Of a stretch of DNA of 64,000 nt, positions 31,642 through 38,751 are shown piece by piece. A model generated the notes under the pieces. That model did not search any database, was not told the DNA's origin, and saw nothing but the letters and a program-made list of their open reading frames with translations. Position 1 is the first letter of the stretch. Each line of letters opens with the position of its first letter. A program made the position numbers and the translations under genes. Origin of the DNA: RYN-230 sp963711705 (lineage in GTDB: Bacteria > Actinomycetota > Actinomycetes > Streptosporangiales > Streptosporangiaceae); NCBI GenBank assembly GCA_963711705.1, contig CAVQFM010000013.1, forward strand, positions 372,001 through 436,000. Direction: 5' to 3'.

Positions 31642-32322
31642 ATGGGAACTGCCGGGGAATGCACGCAGACCCGGCATCTGCTCGGGGTCTACCTGCTGGG
31701 AGCCATCGACCCGGCCGGGCGGGCGGCGATGGACCGTCACCTGGCCCAGTGCGCGGAATGCCGGCACGAGCTGGCCGGGCTGGCCGGGCTGCCGGCCATG
31801 CTCGGCCGGGTGCCCGCGGCCGAGGTCTGCCTGCCCGGCGAGCCCGGGCCGCCCGCCGCGGCCGCGACGGGCGGCCTGTCCCGGCTGCTCGGCCCGGTGG
31901 CCATGGCCCGCCGGGCCCGCCGGTGGTGCGGGCTGGTGCTCGCCACCGTCGCCGTCGTGCTGGCCGCGGTGCTCGGCGCGGGCGTCCAGCACATGCTGAA
32001 CCCGCCGCCCCGCCCGGTGGCCTGGCTCGCCGTGTCGGCCCGCGACGGGCAGACGCTGGCCAGCGCGACCGTGGCCTACTCGGCGCGGGGGTGGGGGACC
32101 GCGCTGGATGTGCGGGTGCGGCAGATCCCGCCGGGCACCACCTGCCAGCTGTGGGTCACCAATGCCAGCGGCGAGCACGCCCAGGCGGGTGGCTGGACCA
32201 TCGTCCGCGGCGTGCAGCAGGCCTGGTACCCGGCGTCCACCGCGTTCGCCGCGTCCACCCTGCGCAGCTTCGCCATCACCACCGGCCACCGGACCCTGGT
32301 GAGCATCCCGGTCAGCCGGTAA
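31642..32322 (+). CDS. zinc-finger anti-sigma factor, membrane-anchored (orphan)
   Basis: 226 residues. The N-terminal zinc-binding anti-sigma domain has His33, Cys37 and Cys40 (HLAQCAEC) within the usual ZAS pattern, and a second Cys-rich YLLGAIDPAGRAAM block. One membrane helix lies at about 95-117, and a C-terminal RskA-like extracytoplasmic domain follows (VAWLAVSARDGQTL, TCQLWVTNASGEHAQAGGWTI). No sigma factor gene is adjacent, so its partner must be encoded elsewhere. It is the first of three genes inserted between pdxS and pdxT. Confidence 0.85.
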   Translation: MGTAGECTQTRHLLGVYLLGAIDPAGRAAMDRHLAQCAECRHELAGLAGLPAMLGRVPAAEVCLPGEPGPPAAAATGGLSRLLGPVAMARRARRWCGLVLATVAVVLAAVLGAGVQHMLNPPPRPVAWLAVSARDGQTLASATVAYSARGWGTALDVRVRQIPPGTTCQLWVTNASGEHAQAGGWTIVRGVQQAWYPASTAFAASTLRSFAITTGHRTLVSIPVSR

Positions 32323-32326
32323 GCAC

Positions 32327-32387
32327 AGGCCAGGCCGCGCATTTTACTAGGCGAATACCAGTTCCCGTCTGGGTTTCTGCCTGGCCT
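32327..32387 (+). terminator. long-loop inverted repeat after the anti-sigma gene
   Basis: AGGCCAGGC (32327-32335) and GCCTGGCCT (32379-32387) are perfect 9-bp arms followed by TTCCC. The 43-base loop is long for a terminator and locally AT-richer. It separates the anti-sigma gene from the following lipoprotein gene. Confidence 0.35.
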
Positions 32388-32469
32388 TTCCCGGACCGGG
32401 CTGAACGTTCCGGGCGCGCGCTACGTAGTCAGGAATGTATGTAAATCCAGCTGTGAGCGGAGATGAGTG

Positions 32470-33024
32470 ATGGGTACGCGATGGTGGGCACCGGCCGGAC
32501 TGGCTGCTGTTGCCCTGGTCGCCGCGGCGTGCGGCAGTTCCGGGTCGTCGGGCACGTCCGGCTCGGGCAGTTCCGGGGGCGGTTCCTCGCCCAGTGCCGT
32601 AGCCGCGGGCTCGTCCAGTTCAATGGTGAAGTCCACGACGATCAGCGGGGTGAAGGTGCTGACCAACGCCAAGGGCTTCACGCTGTACTGGTTCGTCCCG
32701 GACACCTCGACCAAGTCCAACTGCAACGGAGCTTGCGCCCAGTACTGGCCGCCGGTGAAGGGCCCGGTCACGGCCGGCACCGGTGTGACCGGCAAGATCG
32801 GCGTGATCACCCGGCAGGACGGGTCCAAGCAGGCCACGTACGACGGGCACCCGCTGTACACCTACGTCAGCGACACCGCCCCGGGCCAGGCCAAGGGCAA
32901 CGGGGTCAACCTGTCCGGCGGCGTGTGGCATGAGATGACGGTGACTGGCGCGGCCGCGGCCACGGCGGCGACCAATTCGCCCTCGGGGAGCGGCAGTGGT
33001 GGTGGTGGCGGCTACGGTTACTGA
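32470..33024 (+). CDS. COG4315-type repeat lipoprotein
   Basis: 184 residues from ATG 32470 (GGAGATGAG upstream). A signal peptide with lipobox AAAC near residue 20 leads to a Ser/Gly-rich linker, then two copies of the 'secreted repeat of unknown function' (Lipoprotein_15): GFTLYWFVPDTSTKSNCNGACAQYWPP and YDGHPLYTYVSDTAPGQAKGNGVN with WHEMTV. The Cys pair in the first repeat can form a disulfide or bind metal. Such proteins are common in actinobacteria near ECF sigma/anti-sigma genes; function unknown. C-terminus is Gly-rich (GSGSGGGGGYGY). Confidence 0.87.
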   Translation: MGTRWWAPAGLAAVALVAAACGSSGSSGTSGSGSSGGGSSPSAVAAGSSSSMVKSTTISGVKVLTNAKGFTLYWFVPDTSTKSNCNGACAQYWPPVKGPVTAGTGVTGKIGVITRQDGSKQATYDGHPLYTYVSDTAPGQAKGNGVNLSGGVWHEMTVTGAAAATAATNSPSGSGSGGGGGYGY

Positions 33025-33046
33025 CCGGCCGTTATCAGGACCGGCC

Positions 33047-33086
33047 GGCGGGCGGGTGCCCCGTCCCCCCGGGGGCCCCGCCCGCC
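33047..33086 (+). terminator. strong GC hairpin after the lipoprotein gene
   Basis: GGCGGGCGGG (33047-33056) pairs with CCCGCCCGCC (33077-33086), with further C/G pairing inside. It starts 23 bases after the stop. There is no T-tract, as is common for actinobacterial terminators. Confidence 0.45.
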
Positions 33087-33194
33087 GTGTCTGCCCGACT
33101 GTGCTGCCCGCTGGTCCAGGCGCTTGCCTGGACCAGCGACACTGGAGAGTGGCGGCGCACAACCGCCACGGCTTCAGCACGGCGGGAGCACGAG

Positions 33195-33707
33195 ATGTTC
33201 GAAAGGTTCACCGACCGGGCCCGCAGGGTGGTGGTGCTGGCCCAGGACGAGGCCCGGCGGCTCGACCACGACTACATCGGCACCGAGCACCTCCTGCTCG
33301 GCCTGCTGCACGAGGGCCAGGGGGTGGCGGCGCAGGCCCTGGACGGGCTCGGGGTGGACCTGGCCGAGGTGCGCCGCCGCGTCGAGGAGATAATCGGCCG
33401 CGGCCAGCACGCGCCGTCCGGGCACATCCCGTTCACCCCGCGGGCCAAGAAGGTGCTCGAGCTGTCCCTCCGCGAGGCGCTGGACCTGGGTCACGACTAC
33501 ATCGGCACCGAGCACATCCTGCTCGGCATCGTCCGGGAGGGCCAGGGAGTGGCCGCCCAGGTGCTCGCCGCGATGGGCGCGGGTGAAGACGAGATCCGGG
33601 CCAAGGTGTCCGAGCTGCTCGGGCCGGCCGCGGGCCGGGCGAGCGGCCCGGGGAGCGGGCCGGGGAGCCGCGGTTCATTGGGGCATCACCCCAGCTGCTT
33701 GAGGTGA
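33195..33707 (+). CDS. Clp N-terminal (double Clp-N motif) protein, apparent frameshift
   Basis: The ATG at 33195 opens two Clp-N repeats (MFERFTDRARRVVVLAQDEAR... and GHIPFTPRAKKVLELSLREAL...), closely like the N-domain of ClpC, which recruits adaptors and substrates. No AAA+ module follows, so it is a free-standing N-domain protein. The listed frame stops at 33707, but codon use and sense continue in the frame at 33701 (EVITRLRAIENRLAAIERQLG, an amphipathic coiled coil) to TGA 33860-33862. One missing base in the G-run near 33660 would restore a 222-residue protein with a coiled-coil tail. Confidence 0.85.
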   Translation: MFERFTDRARRVVVLAQDEARRLDHDYIGTEHLLLGLLHEGQGVAAQALDGLGVDLAEVRRRVEEIIGRGQHAPSGHIPFTPRAKKVLELSLREALDLGHDYIGTEHILLGIVREGQGVAAQVLAAMGAGEDEIRAKVSELLGPAAGRASGPGSGPGSRGSLGHHPSCLR

Positions 33708-33989
33708 TCACCCGGCTGCGGGCGATCGAGAACCGGCTGGCCGCCATCGAGCGGCAGCTGGGCGTCGCGCCCGGGCCGCGCGGTGCCCGGGCGCCGGGGG
33801 AACCGGGTGAGCCACCGGAGCCGGACGAACCGGGGGAGCCTGGGGCGGCCGCGGCGGAGTGAGCCAGCCGGCTGGCGGCCGCCGGGGCCGGGAAGATCAG
33901 GCTGGGTCCCCGTGTTTTCCTGTAGTTCCCCGGTAATCCCGATAATCGTTACGCTCGGCTGAGCCCAGCCGCCCAGGAGGACGATCGCC

Positions 33990-34610
33990 ATGCCCGACCC
34001 CGTCCAGCGCCCCGCGGCGGGACCGGTCATTGGCGTGCTCGCGCTGCAGGGCGACGTGGCCGAGCATTCCCGCGCGGTGACCGCGGCCGGGGCCCGCCCG
34101 GCCCGGGTCCGCCGGCCTGACGAGCTCGACTCGGTGGATGGCCTGATCATCCCGGGCGGGGAATCCACCACGATGTGGAAGCTCGCGGTGGTGTTCGAGC
34201 TGATGGAGCCGCTGCGCAAGCGGATCGGCATGGGACTGCCGGTGTTCGGCTCCTGCGCGGGCATGATCATGCTGGCCGACCGGCTGCTGGACGGTATCGG
34301 CGGCCAGGAGACGTTCGGGGGCATCGACATGACGGTGCGGCGCAATGCGTTCGGCCGTCAGGTTGACTCGTTCGAGGCGGACATCCCGGTCACCGGGATG
34401 CCCGGCGCGGCGCTGCGCGCGGTGTTCATCCGGGCACCGTGGGTGGAGGAGACCGGCCCGGATGTCGAGATACTCGGCGCCGACCCGGGCACCGGTAGGA
34501 TCGTCGCGGTCCGCCAGGGGCCCGCGCTGGCCACCGCCTTCCATCCCGAGCTGACCGGCGACCCGCGGATGCACAAGCTTTTCGTAGACATGGTGAGGGA
34601 TCGGATATGA
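33990..34610 (+). CDS. pdxT: pyridoxal 5'-phosphate synthase glutaminase subunit
   Basis: 206 residues, class I glutamine amidotransferase fold. The catalytic triad is Cys89 in GSCAGM, with His185 and Glu187 in FHPEL. PdxT releases ammonia from glutamine to PdxS. The IPGGEST and AVFIRAPW blocks are typical. The stop overlaps the yebC start (ATGA). GGAGG is present upstream of the ATG. Confidence 0.96.
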   Translation: MPDPVQRPAAGPVIGVLALQGDVAEHSRAVTAAGARPARVRRPDELDSVDGLIIPGGESTTMWKLAVVFELMEPLRKRIGMGLPVFGSCAGMIMLADRLLDGIGGQETFGGIDMTVRRNAFGRQVDSFEADIPVTGMPGAALRAVFIRAPWVEETGPDVEILGADPGTGRIVAVRQGPALATAFHPELTGDPRMHKLFVDMVRDRI

Positions 34611-35359
34611 GCGGCCACTCCAAGTGGGCCACGACCAAGCACAAGAAGGCGGTCATCGACGCCCGGCGGGGCAAGCTGTTCGCCAAGCTGATCAAGAACG
34701 TCGAGGTGGCGGCGCGGACCGGCGGGGCCGACCCGGCCGGCAACCCCACGCTGTACGACGCGGTGCAGAAGGCCAAGAAGAACTCGGTGCCCAGCGACAA
34801 CATCGACCGGGCCATCCGCCGCGGCGCCGGGCTGGAGGCGGGCGGCGCCGCCTACGAGACGGTCAGTTACGAGGGTTACGCCCCGGGCGGGGTCGCGGTG
34901 CTGGTGGAATGCCTGACCGACAACCGGAACCGGGCCGCGGCCGACGTGCGGACCGCACTGACCCGCAACGGCGGGTCGATGGCCGACCCCGGCTCGGTGT
35001 CTTACCTGTTCCACCGCAAGGGCGTGGTGATCGTGCCCAAGGCGGGCGGGGTCAGCGAGGACGACCTGCTGGTGGCGGTGCTGGACGCGGGCGCCGAGGA
35101 GGTCAGCGACCTCGGCGAGTCGTTCGAGGTGATCAGCGAGCCCGGTGACCTGGTCGCGGTGCGCAACTCGGTGACGCAGGCCGGGATCGACTACGACTCG
35201 GCCGAGGCCGCGTTCCTGCCCACGGTCGAGGTGGAACTGGACGAGGACCAGGCCAAGCGGGTGTTCCGGCTGATCGAGGCGCTGGAAGACTCCGACGACG
35301 TGCAGGACGTGTACGCCAACTACTCGGTGCCCGACGACGTGCTGGAGAAGCTCGACTGA
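34607..35359 (+). CDS. YebC/PmpR family transcriptional or translational regulator
   Basis: 250 residues with the family opening MSGHSKWATTKHKKAVIDARRGKLFAKLIKN and the NRNRAAADVRTALTRNGG block. Members act as DNA-binding regulators (including of ruv genes in E. coli relatives) or, as shown recently for some, as factors that relieve ribosome stalling. Start codon overlaps the pdxT stop. ruvCAB follows with its own SOS-type promoter. Confidence 0.95.
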   Translation: MSGHSKWATTKHKKAVIDARRGKLFAKLIKNVEVAARTGGADPAGNPTLYDAVQKAKKNSVPSDNIDRAIRRGAGLEAGGAAYETVSYEGYAPGGVAVLVECLTDNRNRAAADVRTALTRNGGSMADPGSVSYLFHRKGVVIVPKAGGVSEDDLLVAVLDAGAEEVSDLGESFEVISEPGDLVAVRNSVTQAGIDYDSAEAAFLPTVEVELDEDQAKRVFRLIEALEDSDDVQDVYANYSVPDDVLEKLD

Positions 35360-35446
35360 GCTAGCTGGGCCCCCTGGAAGCGCACCGCGACACGCCGGGC
35401 ATCCTCGCCCGGTGACACGGCCGGGACCGGTAATGTCGGTCCTGGC

Positions 35447-35460
35447 CGAACATGTGTTCG
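35447..35460. promoter_or_regulatory. LexA-type SOS box upstream of ruvC
   Basis: CGAAC-ATGT-GTTCG is a perfect inverted repeat matching the actinobacterial and Bacillus LexA consensus (CGAAC-N4-GTTCG). It is 19 bases upstream of the ruvC ATG and just downstream of TAATGT (35431-35436), a good -10, so LexA would cover the transcription start. DNA-damage control of ruvCAB is known in mycobacteria. Confidence 0.8.
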
Positions 35461-35479
35461 TCAGCGGGATGGAGCGTGC

Positions 35480-36037
35480 ATGCGGGTGCTCGGCGTCGAT
35501 CCCGGGCTGACCCGGTGCGGCCTCGGCGTGGTCGATGGCGCCCCGGGCCGGCCACCCGGCCTGGTCGCGGCCGGGCTGGTGCGCACCCCGGCCGCCGATG
35601 ACATCGCGGCGCGGCTGCTCGCCCTGGAGGCGGAGATCGACTCCTGGCTGGCCGAGCACCGCCCGGACGCGGTCGCCGTGGAGCGGGTGTTCAGCCAGCA
35701 CAACGTGCGGACGGTGATGGGCACGGCCCAGGCGGGCGCGGTCGCCGTGCTGTGCGCGGCGCGGCGCGGGCTGCCGGTGGCGCTGCACACGCCGAGTGAG
35801 GTCAAGGCGGCGGTGACCGGCAACGGCCGGGCCGACAAGGCCCAGGTGACCACGATGGTGACCCGGCTGCTGCGGCTGGCCGACCCGCCGCGGCCCGCGG
35901 ACACCGCCGACGCCCTGGCACTGGCCATCTGCCAGCTGTGGCGCGGCGGGACCCAGGCCCGGCTGGCGGCGGCCGCGCGGGCGGCCGGCCCTGGAGCGGC
36001 CCGCACAGCAGCCCTCGGCGCAGGAGGCGCGCGGTGA
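35480..36037 (+). CDS. ruvC: Holliday junction resolvase RuvC
   Basis: 185 residues, RNase H-like nuclease. Asp7 in MRVLGVDPG, the Glu of VAVERVF (about 72) and the C-terminal Asp pair in DTADALALAIC form the acidic active site. RuvC cuts Holliday junctions after RuvAB branch migration. GTGA overlap with ruvA, SOS box upstream. Confidence 0.96.
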   Translation: MRVLGVDPGLTRCGLGVVDGAPGRPPGLVAAGLVRTPAADDIAARLLALEAEIDSWLAEHRPDAVAVERVFSQHNVRTVMGTAQAGAVAVLCAARRGLPVALHTPSEVKAAVTGNGRADKAQVTTMVTRLLRLADPPRPADTADALALAICQLWRGGTQARLAAAARAAGPGAARTAALGAGGAR

Positions 36038-36810
36038 TATCGCATCTGGACGGCACGGTGTGCGCGATCGCCCCGGAAGGCGCGGTGATCGAGGTCGGCG
36101 GGGTCGGGCTGCTGGTCCAGTGCACCCCGGGCACGCTGGCCACGCTGCGCACCGGGACCCGGGCCCGGGTGGCCACCTCCCTGGTCGTCCGGGAGGATGC
36201 GCTGACCCTGTACGGCTTCGCCAGCGACGACGAGCGCGACGTGTTCGAGCTGGCCCAGACGGCCAGCGGGGTGGGCCCCCGGCTGGCCCTGGCCATGCTG
36301 GCCTCGTTCAGCCCGGACCAGCTGCGCCGGGCCATCGCGGCCGAGGACATCACCGCGCTGACCCGGGTGCCGGGGATCGGCCGCAAGGGCGCGCAGCGGA
36401 TCGTGCTGGAGCTCGCGGGCCGGCTCGGCTCGCCGGGCATGACCGCCAGCGCCGGGGCGGCGGGCACCGCGGTGCCCGGCCCGCGGGCCGCGCCATGGCG
36501 GGACCAGGTCCGCGCGGGCCTGGTCAACCTGGGCTGGCCGAGCCGCGACGCCGAGCAGGCCATCGCCGCGGTCGAGGCCGATCTGGCCGGTGCGGCCAGC
36601 AACGGCGCCGCCCAGAACGGTGCGGCCGGGGACGGTGCGGCCCAGGACGGTGCAGCCCAGGACGGCGCGGCCGGGGACGGTGCGGCCCAGGACGGTGCGG
36701 CCCAGGACGGCGCGGCCAGGGACGGTGCCGCGGGCGACGGGCAGGCCACCGGGGAGGTGGACGTCGCCCAGGCTCTGCGGGCCGCGCTGCGTAAGCTGAG
36801 CCGGGCGTGA
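36034..36810 (+). CDS. ruvA: Holliday junction branch migration protein RuvA with repeat insert
   Basis: 258 residues, about 55 longer than usual RuvA. Domain I (OB fold, 1-65) and domain II (two HhH motifs, ASGVGPRLAL and VPGIGRKGAQRI) are normal. Domain III, which contacts RuvB, begins DQVRAGLVNLGWPSRDAEQAI and ends VAQALRAALRKLSRA, but between its helices sits a run of pentapeptides (xDGAA/NGAA), encoded by nine 15-bp tandem units. The insertion is hydrophilic and probably flexible, so function is likely kept. GTGA overlaps at both ends couple it to ruvC and ruvB. Confidence 0.95.
   Translation: MISHLDGTVCAIAPEGAVIEVGGVGLLVQCTPGTLATLRTGTRARVATSLVVREDALTLYGFASDDERDVFELAQTASGVGPRLALAMLASFSPDQLRRAIAAEDITALTRVPGIGRKGAQRIVLELAGRLGSPGMTASAGAAGTAVPGPRAAPWRDQVRAGLVNLGWPSRDAEQAIAAVEADLAGAASNGAAQNGAAGDGAAQDGAAQDGAAGDGAAQDGAAQDGAARDGAAGDGQATGEVDVAQALRAALRKLSRA
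36601..36735 (+). repeat. 15-bp minisatellite inside ruvA, nine units
   Basis: Nine in-frame copies of GACGGTGCGGCCCAG-like units encode DGAAQ/DGAAG/NGAAQ. Units differ at a few bases, with a higher-order alternation (CAG-ending and GGG-ending units). Length changes would keep the frame. Confidence 0.9.
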
Positions 36811-37946
36811 CCGGCCAGGACCCGCGGCCAGCGGCTGGCCCGCACGCCGCGGCGGAGGCCGCCGAGCAGACCTCGCCCGGGCTGTCCGGCCTGGAAGCCC
36901 GCGCGCTCGCCGAGCACGGCCGGGTGGTTTCCCCGCTGGCCGGGGTGGACGAGCGGGTCATCGAAGGAGCGCTGCGGCCCAAACGGCTGGACGAGATCAT
37001 CGGCCAGCACCGGGTGCGGGACCAGCTGTCGCTCATCATCGAGGGCGCGCTGGGCCGCGGCCGGGCCCCCGATCACGTCCTGATGTCCGGCCCGCCGGGC
37101 CTGGGCAAGACCACCTTCGCGATGATCATCGCGGCCGAGCTGGGCGCGCCGCTGCGGATCACCAGCGGCCCGGCCATCGAGCGGGCGGGCGACCTGGCCG
37201 CGATCCTGTCCACGCTGGGCGAGCGCGACGTGGTGTTCATCGACGAGATCCACCGGCTGGCCCGGCCCGCCGAGGAAATGCTCTACCTGGCCATGGAGGA
37301 CTTCCGGGTCGACGTGGTCGTCGGCAAGGGGCCGGGCGCGACCGCCATCCCGCTGGAGATCGCGCCGTTCACCCTGGTCGGCGCCACGACCCGGGCCGGG
37401 CTGCTGCCCGCGCCGCTGCGCGACCGGTTCGGCTTCACCGCGCACCTCGACTTCTACGAGCCCGCCGAGCTGGAGGTGATCGTGCGCCGGTCGGCAGACC
37501 TGCTCGGGGTCGTGCTGCGCGGCGACGGCGCCGAGGAGATCGCCGGGCGGTCCCGGGGCACCCCGCGGATCGCCAACCGGCTGCTGCGCCGGGTCCGGGA
37601 CTACGCCGAGGTGCGCGCGGACGGCGTGGTCACCCGGGCGCTGGCCCGCGCCGCCCTGGAACTGTACGAGGTGGACGAGGAAGGGCTGGACCGGCTGGAC
37701 CGGGCCGTGCTCGCCGCCCTGGTCACCAGGTTCGGCGGCGGCCCGGTCGGGCTGTCCACGCTGGCCGTGGCGGTGGGGGAGGAGGCGGAGACCGTCGAGG
37801 TGGTCGCCGAGCCGTTCCTGGTGCGCGCCGGGCTGATGGCCCGGACGCCGCGGGGCCGGGTGGCCACCCCGGCCGCCTGGGAGCATCTGGGCCTGGACCC
37901 GCCGGGACCACCCGGGCTCGCGGTGCCTGGGAGCCTGTTCGACTGA
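36807..37946 (+). CDS. ruvB: Holliday junction branch migration helicase RuvB
   Basis: 379 residues; AAA+ ATPase that drives branch migration with RuvA. After a 50-residue variable N-terminus, Walker A is GPPGLGKTT, Walker B DEIHR, sensor 1 GATTRAG and the arginine finger region PAPLRDRFG, followed by the winged-helix domain. Start overlaps the ruvA stop. Confidence 0.97.
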   Translation: MTGQDPRPAAGPHAAAEAAEQTSPGLSGLEARALAEHGRVVSPLAGVDERVIEGALRPKRLDEIIGQHRVRDQLSLIIEGALGRGRAPDHVLMSGPPGLGKTTFAMIIAAELGAPLRITSGPAIERAGDLAAILSTLGERDVVFIDEIHRLARPAEEMLYLAMEDFRVDVVVGKGPGATAIPLEIAPFTLVGATTRAGLLPAPLRDRFGFTAHLDFYEPAELEVIVRRSADLLGVVLRGDGAEEIAGRSRGTPRIANRLLRRVRDYAEVRADGVVTRALARAALELYEVDEEGLDRLDRAVLAALVTRFGGGPVGLSTLAVAVGEEAETVEVVAEPFLVRAGLMARTPRGRVATPAAWEHLGLDPPGPPGLAVPGSLFD

Positions 37947-38160
37947 CCGCGGGTGGCCAATGAGCGCAGCTGGCAAAATAGTTGGTCGCGGGGATGTCAC
38001 GATCAGTCGCGAGACCCCGTAGCCTGTTGGTGCGCCGCCTGCGCGCCGCTACACTTCGGCAGTTGGTCGGCTGCCCGCTGGCCAGGGATCCCGGCACAGC
38101 CGGCTTCACGGCCCGGCGCGCGGCTGGGCGGTGCACATCAAGTGGAAGGATGCCCCCGCG

Positions 38161-38691
38161 ATGGGGAATTTTGAACTCGCAGCCAGCAGCTCGGGCGGGT
38201 CAGGCAGCTACACGTTCCTGATCGTCATCGTGGTCCTGTTCGGCCTGCTCTACTTCGTCATGATCAGGCCGCAGCGCAACAAGCAGCGCAGGGTGCAGCA
38301 GATGCAGCAGCAGGTGCAGCCGGGTTCGCGGGTTCGCACCACCGCGGGCATGTACGCGACGGTCATCGACGCGGACGATCAGGACGTGCTGCTCGAGGTG
38401 GCCCCCGGGGTGCAGATCCGGTTCCTGCGCCGGGCCATCATGGACACCGTCCCGGACGACGACGGCACCGTGAGCAGCCCGGACGGTGAGCACGCCGCGG
38501 CCGACAGCGCCACGGACGGGCCCGAGCCGGCCAGCACCGAGCCGGCCAGCAGCGAGCCGGCCGCGACCGCGGAGGCCAGTGCCGACGGCCAGCTGGGCGC
38601 CGAGCACCAGAACGGTGCCGCCCCGGCCAATGGCACGCCGGGCAGCACGGCCGCCGGGCGCCCGGCTCAGGACGAGCGCACCGCGGACTGA
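38161..38691 (+). CDS. yajC: preprotein translocase subunit YajC
   Basis: 176 residues from ATG 38161; a GTG at 38131 is an alternative. One membrane helix (SYTFLIVIVVLFGLLYFVMI) followed by the RPQRNKQRR motif and a small cytosolic domain (GSRVRTTAGMYATVIDADDQDVLLEVAPG). An acidic, Ala/Ser/Pro-rich tail of about 75 residues is longer than usual. YajC associates with SecDF. A TACACT (38048-38053) about 110 bases upstream may be the operon's -10. Confidence 0.93.
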   Translation: MGNFELAASSSGGSGSYTFLIVIVVLFGLLYFVMIRPQRNKQRRVQQMQQQVQPGSRVRTTAGMYATVIDADDQDVLLEVAPGVQIRFLRRAIMDTVPDDDGTVSSPDGEHAAADSATDGPEPASTEPASSEPAATAEASADGQLGAEHQNGAAPANGTPGSTAAGRPAQDERTAD

Positions 38692-38751
38692 CCGGCAGCC
38701 CCGCGCCGGACCTCGGGGCGGGGGACAGGCAACCTAGAGGACGGGCGAGAA

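Noticed and set aside
32463..32933. 156-codon frame starting at 32463
   Set aside because: Out-of-frame shadow of the COG4315 lipoprotein gene, which has a signal peptide and recognisable repeats.
36601..36735. CRISPR-like array
   Set aside because: The 15-bp units are contiguous, in frame and without spacers; they encode part of RuvA.
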